Source: Xylona heveae TC161
Taxonomy: Eukaryota > Ascomycota > Xylonomycetes > Xylonales > Xylonaceae
Assembly (NCBI RefSeq): GCF_001619985.1
Contig: NW_017264196.1
Coordinates: 62,001 to 126,000, forward strand
DNA length: 64,000 bases
Direction: 5' to 3'
The position numbers and the translations under genes were made by a program. Under the pieces are notes generated by a model, which did not search any database, was not told the origin of the DNA, and saw only the letters and a list, made by a program, of their open reading frames with translations. Shown here one piece after another: positions 12,298 to 23,095 of this stretch; position 1 is the stretch's first letter, and every line of letters starts with the position of its first letter.

Positions 12298-14594
12298 ATG
12301 GCTCCTTCAACAAGCCGGCCAATCGCAGGGGCAGCTCACCACCAATATTCTCCGAGGAATTCCTATGTCGGGACATCTCCTCTAGCACGGCAAGCTATAG
12401 CTCGAGATCTTCGCGATGATGTTGAGGATCCGCGTCATCCAGAGGCTTCGCTTGAAGACGGCGCAACCGGCAGCGAAGACGAGGCCGCAAGTGATTCAGA
12501 ATCTTCCACTGTTCGACCTTTAAAGCATCAATCGTCAATGGGTTATTCCATGACGGGCTCATATCATCGTCCCAGCTTCGTGGCCTCAGGCCCCAGGGGT
12601 ACCGTGTTATCATCACTCCAGTTACCAGATCAGAACTACCTGACCAAGGAGGAGATTGAACGCATCAATAACGACGAGAGGAGTTTACTTCGGGACAATC
12701 ACATGATACCTCCAAAACATCCGCGACGATTGAGTGAGTCATCCGGGCATTTCACCAGTCGTATCGGTCGACAGTTGTCGATTCGCGGCGATAGGAGAAA
12801 GAGCAAGCATGACGAAGAGACTGCAGGGACGTCACAGGCGGGCCCAGCAGATGAGCCACCATCGGAGACCACAGCCCTGCTTGGGGACAATCAGCTTCCC
12901 TATGGCGGCGAAGATACACCAGATAATATTGATAGGAAGTGGGAGGCGGCGGTTGCTGCAGGCAAGATCCAGACTTCTTGGCAAAGAGAAGCTAAAGTCT
13001 TGGGCAAATATTCTCGTTCGCTGATTGTTACATTCCTGCTACAATATTCTTTGACCGTCGCCAGTATCTTCACCGTCGGACGCCTGGGAAAGCTTGAGCT
13101 TGGTGCTGTCAGTCTGGCCAGCATGACAGCTAATATTTTCGGATACGCCATCTATCAGGGCCTCGCGACAAGTCTGGACACCCTCTGTGCGCAGGCGTAC
13201 GGGTCGGGACGGAAGCACCTCGTTGGTCTGCAGTTCCAGCGAATGGTCTTTTTTCTCTGGGTCATCACCATCCCAATTGGGATTATCTGGCTGAGCGCAT
13301 CGGCCATCCTTAAGCACATCATTCCCGAAGCCAAGCTGGCCGAATTAGCGGGACTCTATCTGAAAGTCCTCCTAATCGGTGCACCAGGCTACGCAGCATT
13401 TGAGAGTGGCAAGAGGTTTGTCCAGGCTCAAGGCTTGTTCTCTGCCAACATGTACGTGCTATTATTCTGTGCTCCTCTCAACGCTTTTTTGAACTGGCTC
13501 CTTGTTTGGGTAAGTTAGAATATCATCCACCCTCGCATGCTTAAAGTATGGATTGTGCCCTAACCTAATAATAAATAGAAGCTGAAATTCGGTTTCGTTG
13601 GAGCGCCCATTGCCGTCGCGGTGACTGATACCGCCCTGCCTCTCTGTCTCCTCCTCTATGTCCGTTTCGTCGCCGGCCGCGAGTGCTGGGGAGGCTTTAC
13701 CTGGCGCGCATTCCACAATTGGGGGCCCATGATCAAATTGGCTCTCCCCGGCCTGGTCATGGTTGAAGCCGAATTCCTCGCTTTTGAAATCTTGACTCTG
13801 GTCGCGAGCTATATTTCGACAACGCATCTTGCGGCGCAGTCGGTGCTGAGCACCATCACGTCAATCACATTTCAAATCCCTTTTCCCATCTCCATCGCGG
13901 CTTCTACCCGCATTGCCAATCTTATCGGCGCCACACTCTCCGACGCGGCGAAAACCGCTGCCAAGGTTTGCATCGTCGTCGCCTGCATCGTCGGCATTTG
14001 CAATATTACCTTGCTCAGCACCCTCCGCAATTACATTCCTCAGCTCTTCACTAATGACCCGGATGTCATTGAGCTTGTTGCCAAGATTCTGCCGCTCTGC
14101 GCCGCCTTCCAGCTTTTTGATGCCCTAGCTGCCAATTGCGGTGGTATCCTTCGCGGCCTCGGCCGCCAGGAAGTTGGTGGCTATGCCAACCTCTTCTGCT
14201 ACTATGCTGTATGTTTCTCTCCAATACCTCTTGAACAAGACGTCTTACGCCTATCGACTTCTGCTGACAAGATTCTTCTTTCGAATTGTTATAGATTGCC
14301 ATGCCTTTGTCATTTAGCACCTGTTTTGTTCTTCATTGGGACTTGTTCGGTCTGTGGACTGGTCCGGCTCTTGCCCTCGGACTGTAAGTCGATACCTTTC
14401 GTGCTCAAACAATTTCATGTGTTGCTCTTTTACAGCGACGTGCATATTTCGCCGGCTTTAGTCGCCTGCAAAAAGCAATCACTAATGGCTTTTGTCATAT
14501 CTCCAGCGTCGCTCTCATCGAAGGCATCTTTATCGCACGCACGAGCTGGGACCATGCTGTGGAAGAAGCACAAAAACGAAACACATTAACTTGA
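12298..14594 (+). CDS. MATE-family efflux transporter, long N-terminal extension
   Basis: Probable cation-coupled multidrug/toxin exporter, about 672 residues. Four exons: 12298-13509, 13579-14208, 14295-14383 and 14507-14594. A roughly 230-residue hydrophilic, Ser-rich N-terminus precedes the transport core, which starts near WQREAKVLGKYSRSLIVTFLLQ and has MATE hallmarks (LASMTANIFGYAIYQGLATSLDTLCAQAYG, given here in two parts: LASMTANIFGYAIYQG and SLDTLCAQAYG; also FVQAQG, and GGILRGLGRQEVGGYANL: GGILRGLGRQ). The length and extension resemble yeast Ydr338c/Erc1 proteins. The third intron has two possible acceptors; only the one before 14507 keeps the conserved end (IEGIFIARTSWDHAVEEAQKR). 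It converges with the next gene, 690 bases away. Substrate unknown. Confidence 0.9.
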
Positions 14595-15284
14595 TTACTT
14601 ACGAAGAACCTGCACGCATATGTAGGTTGCTCCAGAGTGTGAGTAATTGTGCATATTTTTGGTTCAAGCATCTGCATTTGCCTGTGTAACTTTCTTCTTC
14701 TTGTCTATTTACGTAGGAGATTACTAGAACGCATTGGGGTATTGTATTCTCCTTGATATCGTGTTAGATGTCTTTCGCGTTATCTTGTCTTAGCAGAGAG
14801 ACATCACTTCGAACATGTTAACTAGCAAGAGCGTGCTTGTACACTCAATAATATAACGAATAGACGAGAATTTGAACTTGGTATTGAATCATCCTAACTT
14901 TATCTGTATAGGGCAAACAATGCCATGATGTTAAAACAATTACAGCAGGATATCATAATTGGTCAAAGATCCAATTCCCACTATCTCATTACCCTTACAT
15001 TGCGCCCAAACACCTAGTGCAGAGTCGCAGTAGAAAAATTTGCATAGATGTTTAGAACCCCATCAAATAAAAAGGACATGACATGGTATATCCGTGGGAA
15101 AAGCTAAGGAGACCAAAAAAAGTCCAAATAAATTGCGATGTCTCACTCGATATCAAACCACTGCATAGCTCCGTGAGATTTTTTCGAAACACTTGCGTAA
15201 AGTGCATGGTTATATTAGCGAGACCTGGGTTTTCGACTGCGTTTTTATATGCTGCCCGGCTGCCAGCGTCTCCGTCTTTTGCTA
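14595..15284. other. Convergent 3' intergenic region
   Basis: 690 AT-rich bases between two stop codons. I see only presumed 3' untranslated and polyadenylation sequence. Confidence 0.5.
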
Positions 15285-17693
15285 TTAAGATGCCGGTTGC
15301 GAACCTCGTGTAGTTGGCTTGTCACTTGTCTCGTCAAATGCAAAACCAGAAGTAGTCTTCTCCTCTCCAGCAGCTGGTCCGTACTTATCCTCGCTTGGGA
15401 AAATATCATTCGAGACGGCTGGGACGCCTTTGGCATCATAAGCACCCGTTTGCTCATCATCTCTGTTTAAATATTCTCCTCCGGTTTCTTCGTCTTGTAA
15501 GCAGAACAAGTCAATCGCCCCCATGGGGCGAACTTTTTGGGGTTTTGGCTCAGGGCATCCGCCAACTTCAGATTGGAAGATTGCCTTGAATGCTAATGCC
15601 TCATTTATTGATTCTTCTGCTGACACTTCACGGCCGTCAAAGGTGAGATGAGGCATGATAGCTACTTCGGGCAAATCGCCATCGTAAGGAAGCATAGACA
15701 CGATAGAGCGGGAGCCGAGAGGTGGTTCGTTCAACGGCGTGAATGCTTTGTGTGTGGAAGGATCGGTGAGAAATGGTTCGTTGGGGTCAAGAGGGGGTGG
15801 GTTTTCCGGATCAGCAGAGTTGACGCCCTCAGTCATCTCGCCTGGGACATGCTGGAATTCTTCAGGAATCTGGTAGAGTTCGTTGTGGACGACAACTAAA
15901 GCATCTTCTTGCTTGAAGGCTGGATAAAGCATCGAGTAGCCTCTAGCGCGAATAAGTTCAAGCATGTATTCCATCCATGCGGGATATTTTTCGCTGACGA
16001 GCTTCTTCCGGGGAGGAGACGGTTGGCGGGCCTCCATCTGCGAATGGTACACTTGCATCCGATTACTCAGGAAATTGTGGAATTCGACCCACTTGTCGCC
16101 GAAGTAGAGCGCGGCGTTACTGTTTGGTGCTTCCCAAAGAAATGAAGTGGCCCCTTGTTCACCATTTGACCAAGTGGTATCAAGTCTTGCTCGCGGAGGT
16201 TCAAAGGCGGCGGTCTCGTTGAGATGTTGAGAGGGCAGTTCCAGGCTTACGCCGAGAATTTGCTCCGAGTCGTGGGCGCCATAGTTCGAGTACTTGTATT
16301 CTAGGAGGGTGTACTTGAGGTAATGGAAATAGAGAGGTGATAGCTCTGCCTGTGGTGATAGAACGAGGACGTGAGACTTTACAGGGTTGGCTGGATAGAA
16401 GGACTCAACGAAGCGGCTGGAAGCATCCTCCGTGGTGGATAATTGGCGCGGAACGCGATGCCGGAGCGTGAGTTGATTGGACTGGAATTTGCCCTGACTA
16501 GTCCATGGCGGCCATTTAAAACTTTCGAGATATCGTTGTGTGGGCAAATCCACGTTCGCAGGGAGCTCAATAGTAAGTCGCGGCGGTTGTGATAGGAAAT
16601 AATCAGCTTTTGCCAATGTCTGAAGCAGTCGAATCAATGTCCCAGATGAGCCTATGGGAGCATTTACGAGTATATCGACGTTCGCCTTGTTCCAGGCTGA
16701 GTTTATGCCATTTAGCTCACTTCCTGTTCATTGAATAACACAAGAGAAAGATAATTATGCTGTGCGCACTTACCTCCAAGAGATCCACTGTCCAATCTAG
16801 TGATCCATTTGAGTCTCTCTACAGCATCTTTCGGTACGAAAATGACAGGTCGCCCTATGTCTTCCGCCTTCTCCTGGATTGATTTTGTGAAGAACTCCTC
16901 TTCAGCTGTTTGCGCGTCTGTGATGATAGCTTGCGGGTGGATATATTCGTTCAAATGATTTAGCGCAGTTGAGACACTAACACTCATTCGAAAATCCGTG
17001 CTTTGGATTGAAAAGTCGGGCCGCGCATCTGCAACGCTCACGATCAGCCTTCCCCTTGGCTTGGTCTAGAATTGAGAGGATCATACCGTGCCAATAAACC
17101 TCGCACTCGTCTCCAATCCCATTAATCTCTAGTAACTCCTGAATTGTTATATCGCCCCGCCCCATGAGCGCAAAATGAACAAAATTACGTCGCCATCGAG
17201 CCATTTCACACGCCGTAGGGATTAAGGTAGTAGCGCTCTGCAGACTTGCCGCTGCAAATAGAATGTTGCGGTTTATCTTGCGATGGCCCATGGTTTTAGC
17301 AATAGCATGCAGTGAAGATGCAAGCTTATAGAACTTGATTGGACCATTGAAATTGTGTTGCGATGTCGGCGCCGATTCTCTCAGAGGCAGTCGCGCCTGG
17401 GGGTTTCTTAAGGCAGCGTCCGGACTGCCAGGCGCATGGTAGGTTGCAGACGGCGGGGACGAAAAGCCCATTCGAGCAGGAGCTGGGCCTAGGTCTGTCG
17501 GGATGTTTTTGACAAATAGATATACGATGAGAAGAGCGAGAAGGACAAAGAGAAATCGTCTCCGGCGCAATCGTGAGCCGGTTCCCATAGCTGACCATGT
17601 CGATGCCGTTGCGCCAGCCTTTCTAGGCCGAAGATCATCATCACGCTTTTCCAGCCCTTGTTTGGGACTGAATGTTCGTGTTGGTGGTAGCAT
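15285..17693 (-). CDS. Type II membrane protein, probable fungal glycosyltransferase-like
   Basis: About 766 residues from three exons: 17693-17087, 17028-16774 and 16723-15285, with consistent phases. The start is the first ATG; the frame upstream is open only from a TTG. A basic cytosolic tail (SRLRRRRFLFVLL) runs into one membrane span (FVLLALLIVYLFVKN), as in Golgi type II enzymes. The luminal part has a donor-binding-like start (INRNILFAAASLQS), an EVYWHDARPDFS segment, an AWNKANVDILVNAPIGSSGT segment and a long C-terminal region with acidic low complexity. I recall such proteins being annotated in moulds as family-2-like glycosyltransferases, but I see no unmistakable DXD catalytic signature, so the enzymatic role is an inference. 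It diverges from MLH1 with 618 bases between starts. Confidence 0.6.
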
Positions 17694-18311
17694 AGTTGTG
17701 TTTGGACGGCGACTGGAAGCTCGGCAGAAGCAGTTGCGGAGCAAGGATCATGCGCCAATGGTGGAAGCCGCAATGACGTCCAGCAGTTTACAACTGCAAA
17801 TGAGCATGTAACAGGCTAACGAAGCTCCATGAGGAGATGCTTCAGAAGAGCAATGCGCATTGAAAGGGTTATTGTCAGCTTTGAGGGAGAATACAGGAGG
17901 TGAGGTGTTGCTAGACACATGGGCGTGTTGAGAATCCGTAGCAGCTGGAGCTTCAAATGCGGAAGTGAACCGCCATCCCTGCGGAAGTTACCGACCTCAG
18001 ACGTCAGAGCCCGGGGAATATTGTACGTTTGTTGACATTATTGTCCAATTCGGATACCTTGCAAATGAAAAGGAGATAATATGATATTTATTTTCTGTCA
18101 TATTTGTAAGTTCAATACTGCAATTCCAAAAAAGAAAAGCGTAATAACTCGGTCATGGGGCTTTGCTTCGTAAAAGCACCCGATAAGGTACTAGATGCAC
18201 CTCACTCCGATCTGCGAAAAGCTGAACTTGCCAAAGCTGCCACAGGGTTCATATATCTACATTTTCAGAAGAACTTCTAAGGCTAGAGAATTTAGCAGCG
18301 TATAATCCAGA
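17694..18311. promoter_or_regulatory. Divergent promoter region upstream of MLH1
   Basis: 618 bases separating the start codons of the putative glycosyltransferase and MLH1. It contains an ATTGTCCAATTCGG stretch near 18040 with a CCAAT core; otherwise no recognisable element. Confidence 0.4.
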
Positions 18312-20905
18312 ATGGCGGACGATATGGACGTGGAGATGGAAATTCCGCGCGGGACGAAGAGAAAAGCAGAAGATATACTGCAGGCAGACAAGCCAAGACA
18401 TATTAGAGTAACCAAATTCTGCCTAATTTTGCTTCCCGGTACACCAGACTAAATAGATACAGGCCCTTGATCAAGATGTAGTCAATAAGATTGCCGCTGG
18501 CGAGATTATCGTGGCCCCGGTCCATGCTTTGAAAGAGCTAATCGAGAACGGGGTTGACGCGGGCTCCACAGCTATAGAGATTCTAGTCAAAGAAGGGGGT
18601 CTGAAACTTCTTCAGATCACGGACAATGGCCATGGTATCAATGTAGGTTGCTCCTTTCCCTACAGCTTATTCAATGCGAAAATACTCATGCTTAAGACAG
18701 AGGGATGACTTGCCCATACTGTGCGAGCGTTTTACAACTTCGAAGCTCAAAGCATTTGAAGACCTTTCAACAATCGGAACGTACGGTTTTAGAGGCGAAG
18801 CGTTGGCGAGTATCAGCCACATTGCGCATCTCACCGTGACTACGAAGCCTAAGGAATCGAGTTGTGCTTGGCGGGCCAATTACTCTGGAGGAAAGCTTGT
18901 GCCCGCTAAACCTGGACAGAGTGCAGACCCTAAGCCTACTGCTGGGCGACAAGGCACGCAGATTACAGTATGTTGGTCAATGAGCATATCTTAATTTGCT
19001 CTCATGTAACCATTAACCTATATGACTGTTAGGTCGAGGACCTTTTTTACAATGTGCCAGCGCGCCGTAGGGCGTTCCGTTCCGCAAGTGAAGAATATGC
19101 AAAAATTCTTGACATGGTAGGGCGATATGCTGTGCATTGTCATGGTGTCGCATTCACGTGCAAGAAACACGGTGATACCAGCATGGGCATCTCTACGCCG
19201 GCAAATGCTACTATCGTTGATAGGATACGTCAGATTCATGGGGCTGCCGTTGCTAATGAGCTCATCGAATTGAAAAATGAAGACGATCGCCTCGGCTTCA
19301 TGGCACAAGGTTGGGTTAGCAATGCAAATTACCATGTCAAACGAACAATGCTGCTACTCTTTATAAATCACCGTGCAGTGGAGTCATCGGCCATTAAAAA
19401 AGCCGTTGAGCAGACTTATTCGGCGTTTCTTCCAAAGGGAGGGCATCCATTTGTATATCTAAGTTTAGATATCGATCCACGACGAGTTGATGTAAACGTG
19501 CATCCTACGAAGCGGGAGGTGAACTTCCTCAATGAAGATGAAATCATCGAACAAATCTGCGATAAAATCCGACTCAGCCTCTCCACAGTCGACAGCAGTC
19601 GAACATTTATGACACAGACTCTTCTCCCTGGAGCGAGGATCCCTACAATTGCGACTCTGCCTGACTCTGGTATCGACAGTCTGGTAGTCGGGCACAACAA
19701 AAGATCTGGACAACAAAAGGTGTATGAGAACAACCTTGTTCGAACGGATTCTCGCATGAGAACTATAACCTCGATGCTTCCTCTTAGTGTAACACAACCT
19801 CTTTCTCGACAAGATTCCTCAGACGGTGCATTGCCGGAGGATCTCCAATACGACCAGACAGACAAAGAGACGGTGCTGTGTCGGCTGACGAGTGTCAAGG
19901 AACTTCGAGCAGAGGTTCGAGATTGCATGCACAGCGAACTTACGGGGGTATTTGCGGGACACTTTTTTGTCGGTATCGTTGATGAGAGAAGAAGAATTGC
20001 TGCCATTCAAGGTAGTGTGAAGCTCTACTTAATCGACTACGGCATGATCAGGTACGCTTGGAGCTTTTTACGTCTTCTGACAATGTCTCGGTACAAGGGC
20101 TGGCTGACTCCACCTCAGCAATGAATTCTTCTATCAAGTCGGACTCACAGACTTTGGGAACATGGGTGTCATCAAATTCGACCCGCCGCTCGATCTGCAC
20201 GAGCTCCTAGTCATCGCAGCAGACTACGAGCAGAAGCGACAAAGCCAAGAGGCGGGTCAAAAACAAGCCGGAGAAGCAATTGATTGGGTCAAAGCGGTTG
20301 CAAAAGTCGAAGAGCAAATTCTCAAAATGCGCGAAATGCTCCAAGAATATTTCTCGCTTGAAATATCCGAAAACGGCCAATTACTGTCTATTCCACTTCT
20401 TCTGAAGGGCTATGTGCCCAGTATGGCCAAACTTCCTCAATTCCTATTACGTCTAGGGCCGACAGTCGATTGGGCGGATGAGAAGAATTGTTTCGCCACG
20501 TTCTTGCGCGAACTAGCGAGCTTCTATGTTCCTGAATCTCTTCCGCCGTCTCCTCAGCAGGGTCATCAAGATTCCTCTGGCAAAGATTCGCAATCTACGT
20601 CCCAGAAATTACGAGGCGCATCTGCAGCCGGAGCCGAAGATGTAAGTCTTGGAGATGTAGGTCCAAATGATGACACTCTGTCAGAAAGACCAGATGCCAT
20701 GGATACAGACAGGGAAGGGAATGGAGATGAAGAACAAGAGGAGCCACCAGAAATCACCGCCCGTCGGGCACAACTAAATCGGATGGTGCAAGATGTACTC
20801 TTTCCTGCATTCAAGGCTCGCTTGGTCGCTACCAAGGGTCTGCTGAGAGGTGTAGTGGAAGTAGCCGATTTGAAAGGATTATATCGTGTGTTTGAGCGTT
20901 GTTGA
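18312..20905 (+). CDS. MLH1: DNA mismatch repair protein Mlh1 (MutL homologue)
   Basis: Common subunit of the MutL heterodimers of nuclear mismatch repair. Five exons: 18312-18407, 18463-18642, 18701-18967, 19033-20051 and 20119-20905; about 782 residues. The N-terminal GHKL ATPase is complete: ELIEN (Glu57 and Asn61 by my count), DNGHG (Asp86), TTSKL and GFRGEAL, then [10 protein letters not shown] and the NVHPTKREV motif. A variable acidic linker (EEQEEPPEI region) lies within the C-terminal half, and the protein ends in FERC, the classic Mlh1 terminus that contributes to the Pms1 endonuclease site. An N-terminal extension of about 32 residues precedes the ATPase. All key residues are intact, so it looks functional. 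Confidence 0.96.
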
Positions 20906-22125
20906 GTTAAAGATAGACGTAACGTAACGCAAATTACATAGAGGAGACCATCACGGTTTTTCCAAGTATCGGATACAGAATGATAGAATAATAGATCCTC
21001 TTCCTTCAATTCACTTTGTATAAGCGCTCAATGTATATCGCATAAGCTCTTCGCCTCTACCCTTTCCCTTTTTGTCTTGTCCATTTTCCCCTCTTACTCT
21101 GTGTCCTTTTTCTTTTATTTTTACTTCATTTTATCTTGAATACCTTTTTCTTGCTTTTTGCTCTTTTTTCACCACCTTTCAATTTTATTGAACTCACGTG
21201 TGTTTCATCTCCCTCCAATATCATGAAGTCCCATACTACAATATCCAATGTAACGTAGGTGGGTAGTATTATTTATTTTAACTTTTGTTTTTTAATGAAT
21301 AAGTTGGTCTTTTAGAGCATCATTCTTTTTCACTCTTAATTTAAGACAGAAGAAATAGAATGTTGATCATCCGGCAGGCAAATATAAAGAGATATGAAAG
21401 AGAAAAAAAAAAGCTTGATTTTCTAAGCTTGCTAGTTATGCTATAAGTTATACTAAGGATGCATGCCTTCCATCTCTGGAGACATCTATATCTGGAGCAA
21501 TACGTGCAAAGAAATACAAGTAATACATGTATTTTCCATACTAAAGGAATGTACGGCATAACTTTAACACGTCAGATCTAGGTAACATTTATAGAGGTGT
21601 TACAGTTCAAAAGTCAAAATTTGTGTCATTTCATAGTGAGAGGCTAGCTTGGATGGCTAAACATGTTACTTATCCAATCCGATGTAGTGACCAACTTGCA
21701 CAATAGCAACAGATTCACTAATCAATTTAAAGAGTGTAGGGGAAGACCAAAAATAAAATAGCTCAGGAAAATAATGAAAGTATTAAAAACAAATTGACAA
21801 CATAAAAAATTTCAGTATAAAAAGCAAATCGCCAAAAACCCAACCGGGGTTTTTTTTTTTTTTTTTTTTTTTTTCCTCCAAAATTTCTTGAGTATAACTT
21901 CAGTTCAGAAAATCAAGAAATTATTAAAAGCTGCGTGCCAAGATTGGGATTAGACATGAATGGCCTTGCTCGCGGACGGAAAATAGGAAGTAATCCTTTA
22001 GTGCGGGATCGGTCCCCATTATCCCAAGCTTAAGCTCCTCCGTGACAAAATGCGCTCTTGTTTCCATAGAATACGGAGGTGTGAACCAAAGACTGGGAGC
22101 TCCGGAGAAATATGTCAGGCACAAA
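20906..22125. other. AT-rich convergent intergenic region with poly-T tracts
   Basis: 1.2 kb between the MLH1 and acetyltransferase stop codons. It has a pyrimidine-rich stretch at about 21055-21190, then strongly AT-rich DNA, then a T25 run at 21850-21874. No open frame of note. It may hold a decayed element, but I cannot identify one. Confidence 0.55.
21850..21874. repeat. T25 homopolymer
   Basis: Twenty-five uninterrupted T on the plus strand in AT-rich noncoding DNA. It could be a simple slippage product or the poly(A) tail of an old minus-strand retroposed copy; nothing recognisable flanks it. Confidence 0.7.
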
Positions 22126-23095
22126 TTAAGCCGCCGAAGCAGAGGTCGCTTGGAGTATAGTCGTGCCACCCTGAAGAAGGCTCGAGCTACTGATTGTCGG
22201 TCTCATGGGCTCCCGAACCATAATATCCATTTCAATCGGCGCTTCAGCACGGCTGAGGAAAATCTTCTTGCGCTCTTCGAAGCCCAGTTTGCGATAAATG
22301 GCTGGGTTAATGGCATTGCTGCTTTCGAGATAACATGCCCGGCCTTCGGCATCGGCCTGATAATATTGCAGGTTAGATTGCAATGGTCAGATTGCAATTA
22401 GACGGGAGAGCAACTCCACTGTCAAAACTTTGAGGCACATACCTGCTTTGTCACGTTGTCAATCAGCTTACGGGCGTATCCCTTGCCACGAGCCGTCGAT
22501 TTGGTGCCAATGTACACCAGATAGTAGGAATCGTCGTCGCGGTCACCCATGACTTCCAGCTTGGTATCGTGCAGCAGGGGAAGGAACTCGTCAAAAAAGC
22601 GCTTCTTCCCTTCGCTGCAGAGTTGATAGCGCAGACGCCACATGCCGCTTCGGAAGATGGTCAGCAGATCATCGATGTTCTTGCCTGGCGGCATCCTGAT
22701 AATTCAGAAGAATTTTAGTCACAAGTGACAAGAATAAGGGAACGTCTGGCAAGTTTTTTGGGTGACAAGATGCACACTACTCACCATAGCGCTACACAGT
22801 CATAGTTGGGCCCAATGGTGGTCACCAAGCCTTTGAGGCAGTGGGCATACACCACGTACTCAAGGATGTTGACGTGCAATTTCCACTTTTCTTCGGGGGT
22901 GCATTGCTCGGTATGTTCAGTGTCAATGAAATATCGAGCTACATCGTCCTCGGCGAAAGCTTCAGCAAGACATTGGGCAGCTTCCTTGTACTCCTTTACT
23001 GTCACAATGCGGACCTGCTCAGTAGTGGGAAGGCCCTGCGAAGTAGACAAAATCGTAGCATGGGGTTTCGTGGCCGAGACCACCGTGGTCGCCAT
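22126..23095 (-). CDS. GNAT-family N-acetyltransferase
   Basis: Probable acetyl-CoA-dependent N-acetyltransferase, about 264 residues. Three exons: 23095-22785, 22695-22443 and 22356-22126. The start is ATG at 23095 (MATTVVSATK); the frame upstream has no ATG. The N-terminal part reads VRIVTVKEYKEAAQCLAEAF, a usual GNAT opening. The acetyl-CoA loop is YLVYIGTKSTARGKGYARKL (motif A, R-x-x-G-x-G/A form ARGKGYA). The next exon supplies CYLESSNAINPAIYRKLGF (motif B). The C-terminus is short and Ala/Ser-rich. The fungal subfamily is common but the substrate is unknown; neighbours give no clue. Confidence 0.85.

Noticed and set aside
145-14594. Possible secondary-metabolite cluster (zinc-cluster regulator plus MATE exporter)
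   Set aside because: The genes between and around them are housekeeping (DBP10, RFA2); there is no biosynthetic core enzyme.
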